Below, piece after piece: positions 27,401-35,017 of a stretch of 56,013 bases of DNA. The notes under the pieces are model-generated. The model saw nothing but the letters and a program-made list of their open reading frames with translations, made no database searches and was not told where the DNA came from. The DNA lies in assembly GCA_947367855.1 (NCBI GenBank), contig CANBFE010000026.1, positions 1 through 56,013 on the forward strand, written 5' to 3'. The stretch is from an uncultured Lachnospiraceae bacterium (lineage in GTDB: Bacteria; Bacillota; Clostridia; Lachnospirales; Lachnospiraceae). The stretch's first letter is position 1, and the number at the start of each line of letters is the position of its first letter. A program made the translations under genes and the position numbers.

Positions 27401-27753
27401 TGGCGTCCGCCGTGATGGGCCCGCATTCCCCTCCGGTCTACCCGCATGGCCTCCGGGCAGGCTGCGTCCAGCCATGCCGGGCGGGCTCCGGAAGGCGTGG
27501 CCAGCACCGTGTAGATACCGTTCTCATACAGACGGTCTATAATGTCCCCCAGCCATTCAAAATGATATTCCCCTTCCCTGGGTTCCAGGGCAGACCAGGA
27601 AAACACCCCCACCGTTGCGCTGTTCATACCGGCCTTTTTCATCAGCCTCACATCTTCCTCCAGAATATCGGGCCTGTCCAGCCACTGCTCCGGATTATAG
27701 TCCCCGCCATGGACAAAACCGCCCACCCGGGGAAAAAGCATCTTTTTCTCCAT
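24415..27753 (-). CDS. Fusion: GH42 beta-galactosidase + EPSP synthase (AroA)
   Basis: One uninterrupted 1112-residue frame. Residues 1-680 form a complete GH42 enzyme: YNPEQW, acid/base Glu156 in HISNEFSGE, zinc-site cysteines 121 and 161-166, nucleophile Glu315 in MMMESAPG, then trimerisation and C-terminal beta domains. Residues about 685-1112 form a complete shikimate-pathway EPSP synthase: VPGSKSITNRALLLA, SAGTAARFLTA, DSSSQFLSALL, SGCSDQAITLAA, RYQESDRIAA and TYDDHRMAMG, with the catalytic Lys, Asp, Glu and Arg residues in place. The joint, near VAVVQAQRVYSVPC, has no linker or stop. AGGAGAG precedes the ATG. The two activities share no pathway, so this may be a recent gene-end fusion or, less likely, an assembly artefact. 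Confidence 0.85.
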   Translation of the reverse strand: MEKKMLFPRVGGFVHGGDYNPEQWLDRPDILEEDVRLMKKAGMNSATVGVFSWSALEPREGEYHFEWLGDIIDRLYENGIYTVLATPSGARPAWLDAACPEAMRVDRRGMRAHHGGRHNHCMSSPVYREKVAAIDRKLAERFGSHPGVIMYHISNEFSGECFCPCCVEKFRNYLAEKYDHDIDRLNAAWWTAFWSHSYNDFQQIEPPFENGETSVMGLNLEWKRFTTWNTNDFMEAEIRALRSVTPDVPVTANFMRLFGGLDYRKMAPALDAVSWDNYPTFHNDWETLGETMAETAFQHAVMRSLKRGTPFMMMESAPGLVNWQAFNKIKRPGIHRLACVQAVACGSDTVQYFQWRKGRGSYEQFHGAVVDHLGTDDTRIFREVAEVGELLKKIAPAAGTLVKPRAALLLDWDNRWAIDDAKAFAQSTKKYEETCIDIWKAFFRLGVEMDVVGSHENLDGYDVVAAPMLYMLQPGTAANLKAFVERGGQLFATYCTGYVNEEQLCFLGGFPGDGLKELFGIVSEEIDTLYPSDRNGILLEDGSIWEVRDYAEILRVRDARILGTYTDDFYRGGAALTCRTQGRGKAYYAAARTDAAQMEPLFERMLVDAGIPVRRLPEGVECHERTGETGRFFFYLNNTTETVTVSGVEGRDLVTDREVKGELVLPGYGVAVVQAQRVYSVPCPGDSACRRTAPVTLEVPGSKSITNRALLLAALAEGTSCLEGVLFSDDSRHFLKCLQDLGFETEVNEADRRVSVHGLGGRTPLAEASAYVGSAGTAARFLTAWLGLSEGVYHMDASEQMRRRPMAPLLDSLRELGCEVVSDSRGEEDHFPFTLRAHGFQKNDISVNIDSSSQFLSALLMVSCLCEKDFTTRIEGKHGMSYIEMTVKMMEQFGVHIQRTGGSAFRTRAGQHYRPCVYQVEPDVSAACYFYAMSPLLNIPVLVRHVHFDSMQGDVQFVRILEEMGCSVKDTPGGILVSPPPEGIFHGVTADMSGCSDQAITLAAIAPFADSPTSITGIGHIRYQESDRIAAVCRELSKMGIRCEERQDGMTIYPGLPGPSVVETYDDHRMAMGFALTGLRSPGIAIANPGCCAKTFENYFEVFEKTLDSVRG

Positions 27754-28025
27754 TTTGTCACTCTCCTGTCTCTCTGCCGCTTTGTTCCAGTATATCTGTT
27801 TCCCCTGTATAAGTCAACCGGAGCAACTTGTGACGCACAGCTGTCAGAAAGCAACTTTCAAACACGCTCTAGGTCTGGGTAAAACAAAAACAAGAGAATT
27901 ACTGCAAAGTAAACTTCTTCCAACTGCTAAATTGGACGCGACTATTTTACTTCTAAGACAGCAATTCAGGAATTTATAGCGAAAAATATCGGAAAAGAAC
28001 TCTTTTTCTAATTTTGTAGATAGCA

Positions 28026-28054
28026 TTGTCAAACTATTTCCCATGTAATATAAT
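28026..28054 (+). promoter_or_regulatory. Promoter upstream of the integrase remnant
   Basis: TTGTCA and TATAAT are separated by exactly 17 bases, 70 bases before the ATG of a truncated integrase gene. It is well preserved although the gene is broken, so it may transcribe through the debris toward the ABC transporter at 28904. The gene-free stretch 27754-28123 holds only this and AT-rich sequence of no recognised type. Confidence 0.6.
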
Positions 28055-28123
28055 GCAAATACGACTAACTGCTTCTATCCACAATAAGGAAAAGTTCTTT
28101 TCTACAGAAAGGAGCGTAAAGCT

Positions 28124-28249
28124 ATGACGAATGAAACAGCAACAAAACCTCGGCGCAGCAAAGGTGATGGTACAATTTTCAAAAACAGAGTGGTCTCGGA
28201 AAGTAGGCATATGAAACGAAAAACAGGGGCTGTCGGGAGGAAAAAGTAA
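28124..28249 (+). pseudogene. N-terminal remnant of a tyrosine integrase
   Basis: An ATG with AAAGGAG opens MTNETATKPRRSKGDGTIFK, then diverges to a stop after 41 codons. RRSKGDGTIFKNR is typical of the arm-binding N-terminus of Tn916-like and related phage/ICE integrases. All catalytic parts are gone. It marks the edge of a lost integrative element beside the 28.4 kb transposase fragment. Confidence 0.5.
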
Positions 28250-28397
28250 GAAAAGAATAACCAGGATGGTAACGAGCCTGATATTGCAGCGAAAAAATTT
28301 AATGGAGGATATGGCTTGAAAACCTCCCCTGTGGCAGGTTTTGAAAGAAGATCCGCATCGAATAGCGTTTTTTACATTTTTTTACAATGACAGGAAT

Positions 28398-28895
28398 CTA
28401 CTCTGCCGCAGGCGAGCGGGCAGCGTCATTTGCGGGAAGGCTTCTGCCTGCAGTGTCCCCAGTTGACCATACGGAAACCAGCCATGCACAGAGGAGTGCC
28501 GGCTTCATCAATGGAAATGGAGTCCGGGCGGCATCCAGAAAACGGATATGGAGTGGGAGGCCAAGGCCGACCTCCGCATTATGGGAGCAGAGCATGTAAA
28601 GGGTGTGGCCGATAAGAGAAGCGAGCAGGCTGTCCGCAGTGAGTTTTTGACCCCAGGAAGTCAGACTGGGGATGCCAAGCATAACCATGAGAATAAAGGA
28701 ACGGATGACCTGGACTTGGTTTTTAGCAGGCCTTCCGGTTTTGGGATAGAAAGCTGAAAGGTATTCGATAACAGGATCAAGATCCAAGAGGTACTCTACT
28801 GAAAAGTGGAGGTGAAGAAAAAATGAAGTACTTTGGAAACCCAGCGTTTTCAGGGCATGAGAGTTTCCGAGAGTACTCATAATATAAACGAGGTG
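28398..28895 (-). pseudogene. Transposase N-terminal fragment
   Basis: The frame contains a recognisable transposase N-terminus of a type common in Clostridia (LLDLDPVIEYLSAFYPKTG, then KNQVQVIRSFILMVMLGIPS and LASLIG). It then degenerates into an unrelated tail ending at 28398. Catalytic DDE residues are absent. It lies antisense to the integrase remnant and just before the ABC exporter start. The family is not certain. Confidence 0.5.
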
Positions 28896-28903
28896 ATAAT
28901 GAT

Positions 28904-30661
28904 ATGAGAAAACGCTTTTCACTGATTGGATTTATTCTGGAGAAAAAGGCATTATGTGCTGTTTTTACAGTTGCAACGGTTATTCTGTCTGTGGCGGCCC
29001 CGTTAAAATCCTATATTATACAGTGGCTTCTGGACTCCGGCAGCAAAACGGAAGCATTGCAGTACATGGCGTCAGGGATGGGAATTATATTACTGAGCCA
29101 TATTGCAGAATATATCAGCAGGGATTCTTTTGCCAGAATGGCTACCAAAAGCATCGAACAGATTCGCATGAAACTGATGGATGTCCAGATGCATAAGACA
29201 ATGAAAAAATATCTGGAAGAAAATACCGGGGATATGCTGTCCGTCCTTACAAATGATATGCGGTTACTCTGTGACGGGTATTACATGGGGATTTTCAATA
29301 TTATCATGTGGGGATCAATGGGGATCGTGGCACTGGTGATGTTGGCAGTAATTTCGCCGTTTATACTGGTCTGCGCAGTGGTTCTGTGCCTGTTGCCATT
29401 ACTGGTGCCCAAATTGACAGCAGAAGATTTAAGCAGGAAGAAGAAAGCGTACTCGGAAGATACGGCAGGATATACAGGAAAGGTTGGCGAACTGCTCAAG
29501 GGGGAGGAGGCTCTTATTACAGCAAATGCATCGTCTTACTGCATCAGGGTTCATGGAGAGGCGGCAGTCAGCAATCAGAAAAAAGACTACGGCATGCGCA
29601 AAATAACAAACAGCATTTCTGTAATTTCATCACTGGTATCCTGGATTCCCAATATCATGATACTCTTTGTGGGGGTTTTCATGGTATTTGAAGGCAAAAT
29701 CACAATGGGCTATTTGGTGACGATTAACAGTCTGGTAGCCTTTGTCATATCGCCATTCCGTGCAGTGGCCGGTTCCTATGCAGGAATAAAATCCTCTTCT
29801 GCAATAAAGAAAAAGATTGAGGAAATGCTGAATCTGGAAAGCCCGGAAACGGGTACACAGGCCATAGCAGGGTTTTCAGAGATTGTGTTGGAAAATGTCA
29901 GTTTTGCTTATCCCGGAAAAGACAGGCCCGCATTAAACGAAATTAATTTTACTGTAAGGTCTCATGAAAAGATAGCGATCGTAGGTTCCAGCGGCAGCGG
30001 CAAATCCAGTTTAATGAAGCTTTTGTACCGTTATTATGAAGACTATGGCGGTCGGATATCCGTAAATGGGATAAATATGCATGATATACATCTGGGCAGC
30101 TATTACGACAATGCGGCAATGGTTCCCCAGACTCCCTTTCTTTTTTCGGATACCATTTACAATAACCTGTGTCTTTACCGGGCGTATCCCATGGAGCAGG
30201 TACTGCGGGCCGTTGAAATATCCGGGTTAACGGATTTTATAGAATCCCAGCCGGAGGGGCTGCAGACGATTTTGCATGAAAACGGCCGTAATCTGTCAGG
30301 AGGACAGGTACAGCGAATCGCCATTGCCAGGGCTGTTTTACATAAATGCGGTTTGCTTCTGGCAGATGAGATTACGTCCAACCTGGATGTAATCACCACG
30401 GACGGAATTATGAAAAACCTGCTTAAACTGGACTGTGCCGTAGTTGTAATAACACATGATATATTCGGCGAATATATGTCAGGCTTTGACAGAATTTATT
30501 ATCTGGAAGACGGCCAGATAAAAGAACAGGGAGATCTGGATATGTTGTTAGGGCTACATGGTAGATTTTATGAATTGTATCAAACGATAAATTCGATGGA
30601 TATGAAAAGAGGTAAATATAATGAACATGAGAAAACATATGTTGCGCGAACAATCTTTTAA
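28904..30661 (+). CDS. ABC exporter, fused membrane and ATPase domains
   Basis: A 585-residue type IV ABC half-transporter. Six membrane segments lie in about residues 1-300, then a nucleotide-binding domain: Walker A IVGSSGSGKSS, Q-loop AMVPQTPFLFSD, signature NLSGGQVQRIAIA, Walker B LLADEITSNLD and H-loop VVVITHD. The Asp-Glu of Walker B is canonical, so it can hydrolyse ATP; it would act as a homodimer or with a partner. The ATG follows GAGGTGATAATG. It is flanked by integrase and transposase debris and followed by a short truncated-looking ORF, which suggests the remaining gene of a laterally acquired export system such as peptide export. Substrate unknown. Confidence 0.85.
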   Translation: MRKRFSLIGFILEKKALCAVFTVATVILSVAAPLKSYIIQWLLDSGSKTEALQYMASGMGIILLSHIAEYISRDSFARMATKSIEQIRMKLMDVQMHKTMKKYLEENTGDMLSVLTNDMRLLCDGYYMGIFNIIMWGSMGIVALVMLAVISPFILVCAVVLCLLPLLVPKLTAEDLSRKKKAYSEDTAGYTGKVGELLKGEEALITANASSYCIRVHGEAAVSNQKKDYGMRKITNSISVISSLVSWIPNIMILFVGVFMVFEGKITMGYLVTINSLVAFVISPFRAVAGSYAGIKSSSAIKKKIEEMLNLESPETGTQAIAGFSEIVLENVSFAYPGKDRPALNEINFTVRSHEKIAIVGSSGSGKSSLMKLLYRYYEDYGGRISVNGINMHDIHLGSYYDNAAMVPQTPFLFSDTIYNNLCLYRAYPMEQVLRAVEISGLTDFIESQPEGLQTILHENGRNLSGGQVQRIAIARAVLHKCGLLLADEITSNLDVITTDGIMKNLLKLDCAVVVITHDIFGEYMSGFDRIYYLEDGQIKEQGDLDMLLGLHGRFYELYQTINSMDMKRGKYNEHEKTYVARTIF

Positions 30662-30746
30662 GAGGTCTCCGCCAAGAAGTTGCTTCTTTTTTCGTGTCGG
30701 TTACCCGGTTCCAGTATCGGCACATCTATCAGAAAGTGGCTTTTGA
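30621..30746 (+). CDS. Short ORF overlapping the exporter 3' end (possible truncated gene)
   Basis: An ATG with AAAAGAGG upstream lies inside the last codons of the exporter in another frame and opens MNMRKHMLREQSFKRSPPRS, stopping after 41 codons. Overlapping, ribosome-site-equipped starts usually mark a translationally coupled next gene. Here the gene seems cut after a dozen codons by sequence unlike it, so a partner (second half-transporter or peptide) may have been lost. It could also be chance. Confidence 0.3.
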   Translation: MNMRKHMLREQSFKRSPPRSCFFFRVGYPVPVSAHLSESGF

Positions 30747-30829
30747 GTATTTCTCGGTGCAGAGATTGTATCCCCGCCCGTTTTGCGGTAAACTATAAAA
30801 AAATGAATGTAGCAGAAAGGAAAAACACC

Positions 30830-31282
30830 ATGATCCTGCTTTACTGTATCATCATACTGGGAATCTTTCTGGGAGACCTGAAAATCAAAAACATGATTGA
30901 AAGAAAAGACCCTTCCGTCCCGTCCTCACTCTGGAAGAACCGCATCCTCATCCGCAGGCATCACAACAGAGGGGCCATGCTGAACCTTGGGCAGGGCAGG
31001 AGACCTCTTGTGGCAGCGCTGTCCGTCATGCTCTGCATCCTGATGACTGCGGTTTTTGTCCTCAGCCTGGGCCAGCGGGGAAACGCCCTGCTGCGCGCCG
31101 GACTTTCCTTTCTGTTAGGCGGCGCCTACAGCAATACTTATGACCGGCTGAAACGGAAGTATGTGGTAGACTATTTTTCATGGAATGTAAAATGGGCGCC
31201 CCTTGGCAGAATCGTCTTCAATCTCTCGGATTTCTGCATTATTGCAGGCGCCCTGTTGGCAGTTCTCGGTACGCCGGATTAA
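30830..31282 (+). CDS. Signal peptidase II-like protein
   Basis: A 150-residue integral membrane aspartyl protease of the lipoprotein signal peptidase family, which removes the signal peptide of prolipoproteins after lipidation. It shows HHNRGAM (the N-x-G-A position), GGAYSNTYDR, and the catalytic aspartates Asp114 in YVVDYFS and Asp134 in NLSDFC. It is divergent from E. coli LspA in the first half. I chose ATG 30830, eight bases after AGAAAGGA; earlier in-frame starts lack a site. Its 3' end overlaps the convergent carbamate kinase by four bases. Confidence 0.75.
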   Translation: MILLYCIIILGIFLGDLKIKNMIERKDPSVPSSLWKNRILIRRHHNRGAMLNLGQGRRPLVAALSVMLCILMTAVFVLSLGQRGNALLRAGLSFLLGGAYSNTYDRLKRKYVVDYFSWNVKWAPLGRIVFNLSDFCIIAGALLAVLGTPD

Positions 31283-32214
31283 GCGGTGATCACGGTTCCG
31301 GTTCTGCCCCTGACAGCCTCCTTCACCTTTGCAAGGGAGGTAATCAGCACTCTTCCCCCGGGCACTTTTTCCAGATAGGTTACCGCTGCCTCCATTTTGG
31401 GCAGCATGGTGCCTGCCTCAAACTGTCCCCCGGCTATGGCAGCCCTCACCTCCTCCAGCTTCATGGACCGGATGGGGGCCTGCTTTTCCGTGCCGAAATC
31501 CCTGTAAACCCACTCCACCCCTGTGAGGAGAATCAGCTCGTCGCTCTGCAGCTCCGCAGCCAGGAGTCCGGCAATGGAGTCCTTCTCTATCACCGCAGAT
31601 GCCCCCTTCAGGGCGCCTTTTTGCTCGATCACGGGAATCCCGCCGCCCCCGCAGGCAATGACCACCTGATCCGCCTCAGCAAGCGTCCGAATTGCCTCCA
31701 TCTCCACAATGTCAATGGGCTTCGGAGCCGCAACCACACGGCGGAATCCTTTTCCCGGGTACTCCCTGACGTAATTTCCCTTCTTTATCTCCGCTTCTGC
31801 GTCTTCCTTCACCATGTACCTTCCGATCACCTTGGTGGGATCATAAAACGCCTCATCATAAGGATCCACTGTCACCTGGGTCAGTATCGTGCTGACCGCT
31901 TTGGAAATCCCCCTGCCCAGCAGCTCGGAACGCAGGGCGTTCTGAATGTCATATCCCACATATCCCTGGCTCATGGCAGAGCAGACGCACATGGGCGCAG
32001 AGGTGTAATCCGGATAAAGCCTGCGCAGCTCTGTCATCGCTTTGTGTATCATGCTTACCTGGGGACCATTGCCATGGGTGATGGTAAGCTGGTAATCCTC
32101 TTCCACCAGGTCCGCCAACGCCCCTGCCGTCACTCTGACTGCATCCTTTTGTGCCCCGGTGGTGTAGCCCAGGGCGTCATGCCCAAGGGATACCACGACT
32201 CTCTTTTTGCTCAT
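31279..32214 (-). CDS. arcC: Carbamate kinase
   Basis: A 311-residue amino-acid-kinase-fold enzyme that makes ATP from carbamoyl phosphate and ADP, the last step of arginine or other carbamoyl-yielding fermentations. Signatures: VSLGHDALG, THGNGPQV, TILTQVTVDP, VIACGGGGIPV, the FGTEKQAPIR ATP lid and GTMLPKMEAA. HDALG is found where most members have GGNAL, which is a small departure. No arcA or arcB is nearby, so it may serve another route. ATG with GAGAGGG. Confidence 0.88.
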   Translation of the reverse strand: MSKKRVVVSLGHDALGYTTGAQKDAVRVTAGALADLVEEDYQLTITHGNGPQVSMIHKAMTELRRLYPDYTSAPMCVCSAMSQGYVGYDIQNALRSELLGRGISKAVSTILTQVTVDPYDEAFYDPTKVIGRYMVKEDAEAEIKKGNYVREYPGKGFRRVVAAPKPIDIVEMEAIRTLAEADQVVIACGGGGIPVIEQKGALKGASAVIEKDSIAGLLAAELQSDELILLTGVEWVYRDFGTEKQAPIRSMKLEEVRAAIAGGQFEAGTMLPKMEAAVTYLEKVPGGRVLITSLAKVKEAVRGRTGTVITA

Positions 32215-32276
32215 ATTATTCCCTCTCTGTATTAAATGCTGTTCTGTCTGCCTGTCAACCGCACAGCGGAATCTGC

Positions 32277-33104
32277 CTAAAACGGTACGCCTCCGGCGCT
32301 GTCCACAGGCACCAGAATCCCGTGCAGCACATACCTGGCATTATCGAAAACATAGGCGCAGGTTGACAGCAATACATAATGCGCCTCTCCGTCCGTCTCA
32401 GTCTCCGCCAGAAAATCGGACTGCCCCCTGCATTTCTCCAGGTAAGCATCCAGTTCCGCGCCGGGGCCCTCAAATATCGTATATGTATCGGAGCTCGCCG
32501 ATGTGGTATATCCGCCAAACAGGATGATCTTGTAATCCTGCTCCGGCGTCAGCAGCCACATGACGGGATGTTCCTCATAGTAGGCCTGGTCCGCCCACTG
32601 ATCCAGGGAGGCAAACATGGAGCCGTTTTTCATGTGGTGTCCGTATATAATGGTATTGGAATCCACAAAGCCCGGCCGGTTCTCCGCCTCGACAAAGATG
32701 GAGCCTGAGGCGCTGGATGTGCCGTCATAATTATGCGTCAGGTAATAGTCATTGTCAGCCCCATGGACTACGGGATAGTTGATGGGCGTGTCCTGGCAGT
32801 AGATCCATCCCGTCACGTCCCCGTTGACGCTCCGCAGCCCCTCAAAGTCCACTGTAATGGGCGCAGTCTCCTTTCCCGCCTCCACGGCCGGGTTCTCATC
32901 CGTTCCCTGTCCGCCCTGCGCATCCTTCTCCCCGTCCCCGGAACCCCGGGAAGTGTACTGGTCCGCAATGCCCTCGTAAAGCTCGTCACTGATTTTATAC
33001 TGGTACAGAATGCGAAGTATGGATATCCCGGAAAAAAGAAATACTGCCAGGAGAAGCAGCATCACCACCCGTCTGATCCACTTTCCAACTGATCTCCCTT
33101 TCAT
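32277..33104 (-). CDS. Class B sortase
   Basis: A 275-residue membrane-anchored transpeptidase that attaches proteins to the cell wall. It has a basic N-terminus, one membrane helix (VVMLLLLAVFLFSGISIL), a Gly/Glu-rich linker of about 50 residues, and a sortase B barrel with GWIYCQDTPINYPVV, catalytic His in IIYGHHM, Cys in LLSTCAYVF and Arg in NARYVLHG. I chose ATG 33104 because GGAGGTGC precedes it. The usual single-copy housekeeping-type SrtB of Clostridia; no substrate gene with a sorting motif is adjacent. Confidence 0.87.
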   Translation of the reverse strand: MKGRSVGKWIRRVVMLLLLAVFLFSGISILRILYQYKISDELYEGIADQYTSRGSGDGEKDAQGGQGTDENPAVEAGKETAPITVDFEGLRSVNGDVTGWIYCQDTPINYPVVHGADNDYYLTHNYDGTSSASGSIFVEAENRPGFVDSNTIIYGHHMKNGSMFASLDQWADQAYYEEHPVMWLLTPEQDYKIILFGGYTTSASSDTYTIFEGPGAELDAYLEKCRGQSDFLAETETDGEAHYVLLSTCAYVFDNARYVLHGILVPVDSAGGVPF

Positions 33105-33143
33105 CTGATTGCACCTCCGTACATAAAATTCCACATCAGGTTT

Positions 33144-33172
33144 ATTATATCTGAAATAACGCCTCTTGACAA
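33144..33172 (-). promoter_or_regulatory. Promoter of the sortase gene
   Basis: TTGTCA and TATAAT with a 17-base spacer on the minus strand, about 40 bases before the sortase start. A possible plus-strand promoter for the dehydrogenase (TGTAGA, 17 bases, TATAAC near 33268-33296) lies in the same intergenic region but is weaker. Confidence 0.7.
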
Positions 33173-33346
33173 TCCCTTTCGGCATGGGCAGGTTTCATTT
33201 TTTGGCCATTCTTCCGGGCCTTTTTCCCAATTATGAAATTTCCGGAAAAGATTTCCATCCCCTGTAGACAAAATGTGGCATGTATTATAACATAAAGAAA
33301 GTGGAATCATGGTAAACAGAGCCAGGCGAAAGAGAGGTAGGCCATT

Positions 33347-34336
33347 ATGAAAATTCTTTTTTATGACACAAAAAGTTATGACAGGGACAGCTTCAACGAA
33401 ACCATGAAGGACTTTCCCGGAATTGTCATCGAGTATACAAAATCGGATCTGGATCCCAGAACAGCCGCCCTGGCCGAGGGCTTTGACGCAGTATGCGCCT
33501 TTGTCAGCTCGGACGTAGGCACCCGGACCCTGGAAATCCTCCACGAGAAGAAAGTACGTCTTCTGCTTATGCGCTGTGCAGGCTTCAACAATGTGGACCT
33601 GGACACGGCAAAAAAATATAATATCCGCGTCATGCGCGTCCCCGGATATTCCCCCGAGGCAGTGGCTGAGCATGCCATGGCGCTGGCGCTGGCCAGCAAC
33701 CGCAGGCTCCACAAGGCTTACAACAAGGTCAGGGAAAATGACTTCAGCCTTGCAGGCCTCATGGGCTTCAACTTTTACCAGAAAACCGCAGGCATTATCG
33801 GCACCGGAAAAATCGGCGCAGCCATGTGCCGCATCTGCCGCGGCTTCGGCATGAAAGTCATAGCCTATGACGTCTATGAAAATCCTTCCCTGAAAGATTT
33901 TGTGGAATATGTGTCACTGGACCGTGTTTTTTCTGACAGTGACGTCATTTCTCTCCACTGCCCGCTGACAGACGATTCCTATCACATGATCAACATTGAC
34001 ACCATCAGAAAGATGAAGGACGGCGTCGTCCTGGTGAATACCTCCAGGGGCGCCCTTGTGAAAACCGATGACCTGATCGAAGGCATCCGCATGCACAAGT
34101 TTGCAGGCGTGGGACTGGACGTGTATGAGGAAGAGACCAACAATGTCTTTGAGGACAGATCCGATGAGATCCTGGAGCATTCCACCACCGCCAGACTGCT
34201 CTCCTTCCCCAATGTGATGATCACTTCCCATCAGGGCTTTTTCACCAGGGAGGCTCTTTGGGCCATTGCAGGCACCACCCTGCAGAATGCAGTGGATTTT
34301 GAAGCCGGAAAAGAAAGCCCCAATGATGTGCTTTAA
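33347..34336 (+). CDS. D-2-hydroxyacid dehydrogenase (D-lactate dehydrogenase type)
   Basis: A 329-residue NAD-dependent enzyme that likely reduces pyruvate to D-lactate. It carries RCAGFNNVDLDTAKKYNIRV, the Rossmann motif GTGKIGAAMCRI, substrate Arg in NTSRGALV, Glu in LDVYEEE and catalytic His in TSHQGFF. Length and order fit LdhA/VanH-type enzymes. Monocistronic with AGAGAGG. Probable fermentation role; phenylpyruvate or 2-oxoisocaproate cannot be excluded as substrate. Confidence 0.87.
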   Translation: MKILFYDTKSYDRDSFNETMKDFPGIVIEYTKSDLDPRTAALAEGFDAVCAFVSSDVGTRTLEILHEKKVRLLLMRCAGFNNVDLDTAKKYNIRVMRVPGYSPEAVAEHAMALALASNRRLHKAYNKVRENDFSLAGLMGFNFYQKTAGIIGTGKIGAAMCRICRGFGMKVIAYDVYENPSLKDFVEYVSLDRVFSDSDVISLHCPLTDDSYHMINIDTIRKMKDGVVLVNTSRGALVKTDDLIEGIRMHKFAGVGLDVYEEETNNVFEDRSDEILEHSTTARLLSFPNVMITSHQGFFTREALWAIAGTTLQNAVDFEAGKESPNDVL

Positions 34337-34446
34337 GCGACATGACAGCCGAAGGACACTGACTCTCCCCTCAGGGAGCGTCTCCCGTCCCCGGCTGTTT
34401 TTCATTTTCCAATATTACAGCATTACAGTCAAAAGGAGAACAAACC

Positions 34447-34965
34447 ATGCCCGCCATCCCAAGTATACATGAAAAATACATGAAGGAAGCCCTCAAACAG
34501 GCAAAAAAGGCCTACACACTGGGCGAAGTACCCATCGGCTGCGTCATTGTCCATCAGGGAAAAATCATCGGACGCGGTTACAACCGGCGCAATACGGACA
34601 AGAGCACCCTGGCCCACGCGGAGATCACCGCCATCCGGAAGGCCAGTAAATACATAGGCGACTGGCGTTTGGAGGAATGCGCCATCTACATCACCCTGGA
34701 GCCCTGCCAGATGTGCGCAGGAGCCATCATCCAGGCCCGGATTCCGGAGGTGGTCATGGGCTGCATGAATCCAAAGGCAGGATGCGGGGGATCCGTTTTA
34801 AATATCCTGGAAAATTCCCATTTTAACCATCAGGCCTCTGTCACCAGGGGAATCTGTGAGCAGGAATGCTCAGATCTGCTGAAACTTTTCTTTACGGAAC
34901 TGCGGGAAAGAAACAAAGAAGAAAAAAAGAAAAAAAGAGACCTTGCAATTTCCGAATCAGTATGA
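34447..34965 (+). CDS. tadA: tRNA-specific adenosine-34 deaminase
   Basis: A 172-residue zinc deaminase that converts A34 to inosine in tRNA-Arg. Zinc-site motifs are HAEITAI (His57, catalytic Glu59) and EPCQMCAGA (Cys87, Cys90); the GCVIV core and the IQARIPEVVMGCMNPKAG loop are typical. A Lys-rich C-terminal tail follows. ATG with AAAGGAG. Standard housekeeping gene, 110 bases after the dehydrogenase. Confidence 0.92.
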   Translation: MPAIPSIHEKYMKEALKQAKKAYTLGEVPIGCVIVHQGKIIGRGYNRRNTDKSTLAHAEITAIRKASKYIGDWRLEECAIYITLEPCQMCAGAIIQARIPEVVMGCMNPKAGCGGSVLNILENSHFNHQASVTRGICEQECSDLLKLFFTELRERNKEEKKKKRDLAISESV

Positions 34966-35017
34966 TATCATTTTAATATCAGAGATGAGCACCATTGGAG
35001 AAAGAGAGGTATTTCAT

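Noticed and set aside
27844..28044. 66-aa minus-strand ORF
   Set aside because: No recognisable features; overlaps the promoter of the integrase remnant on the other strand.
30680..30829. N-terminal extension of the signal peptidase II-like ORF
   Set aside because: The extended part is unlike the family and the good ribosome binding site is at the later ATG.
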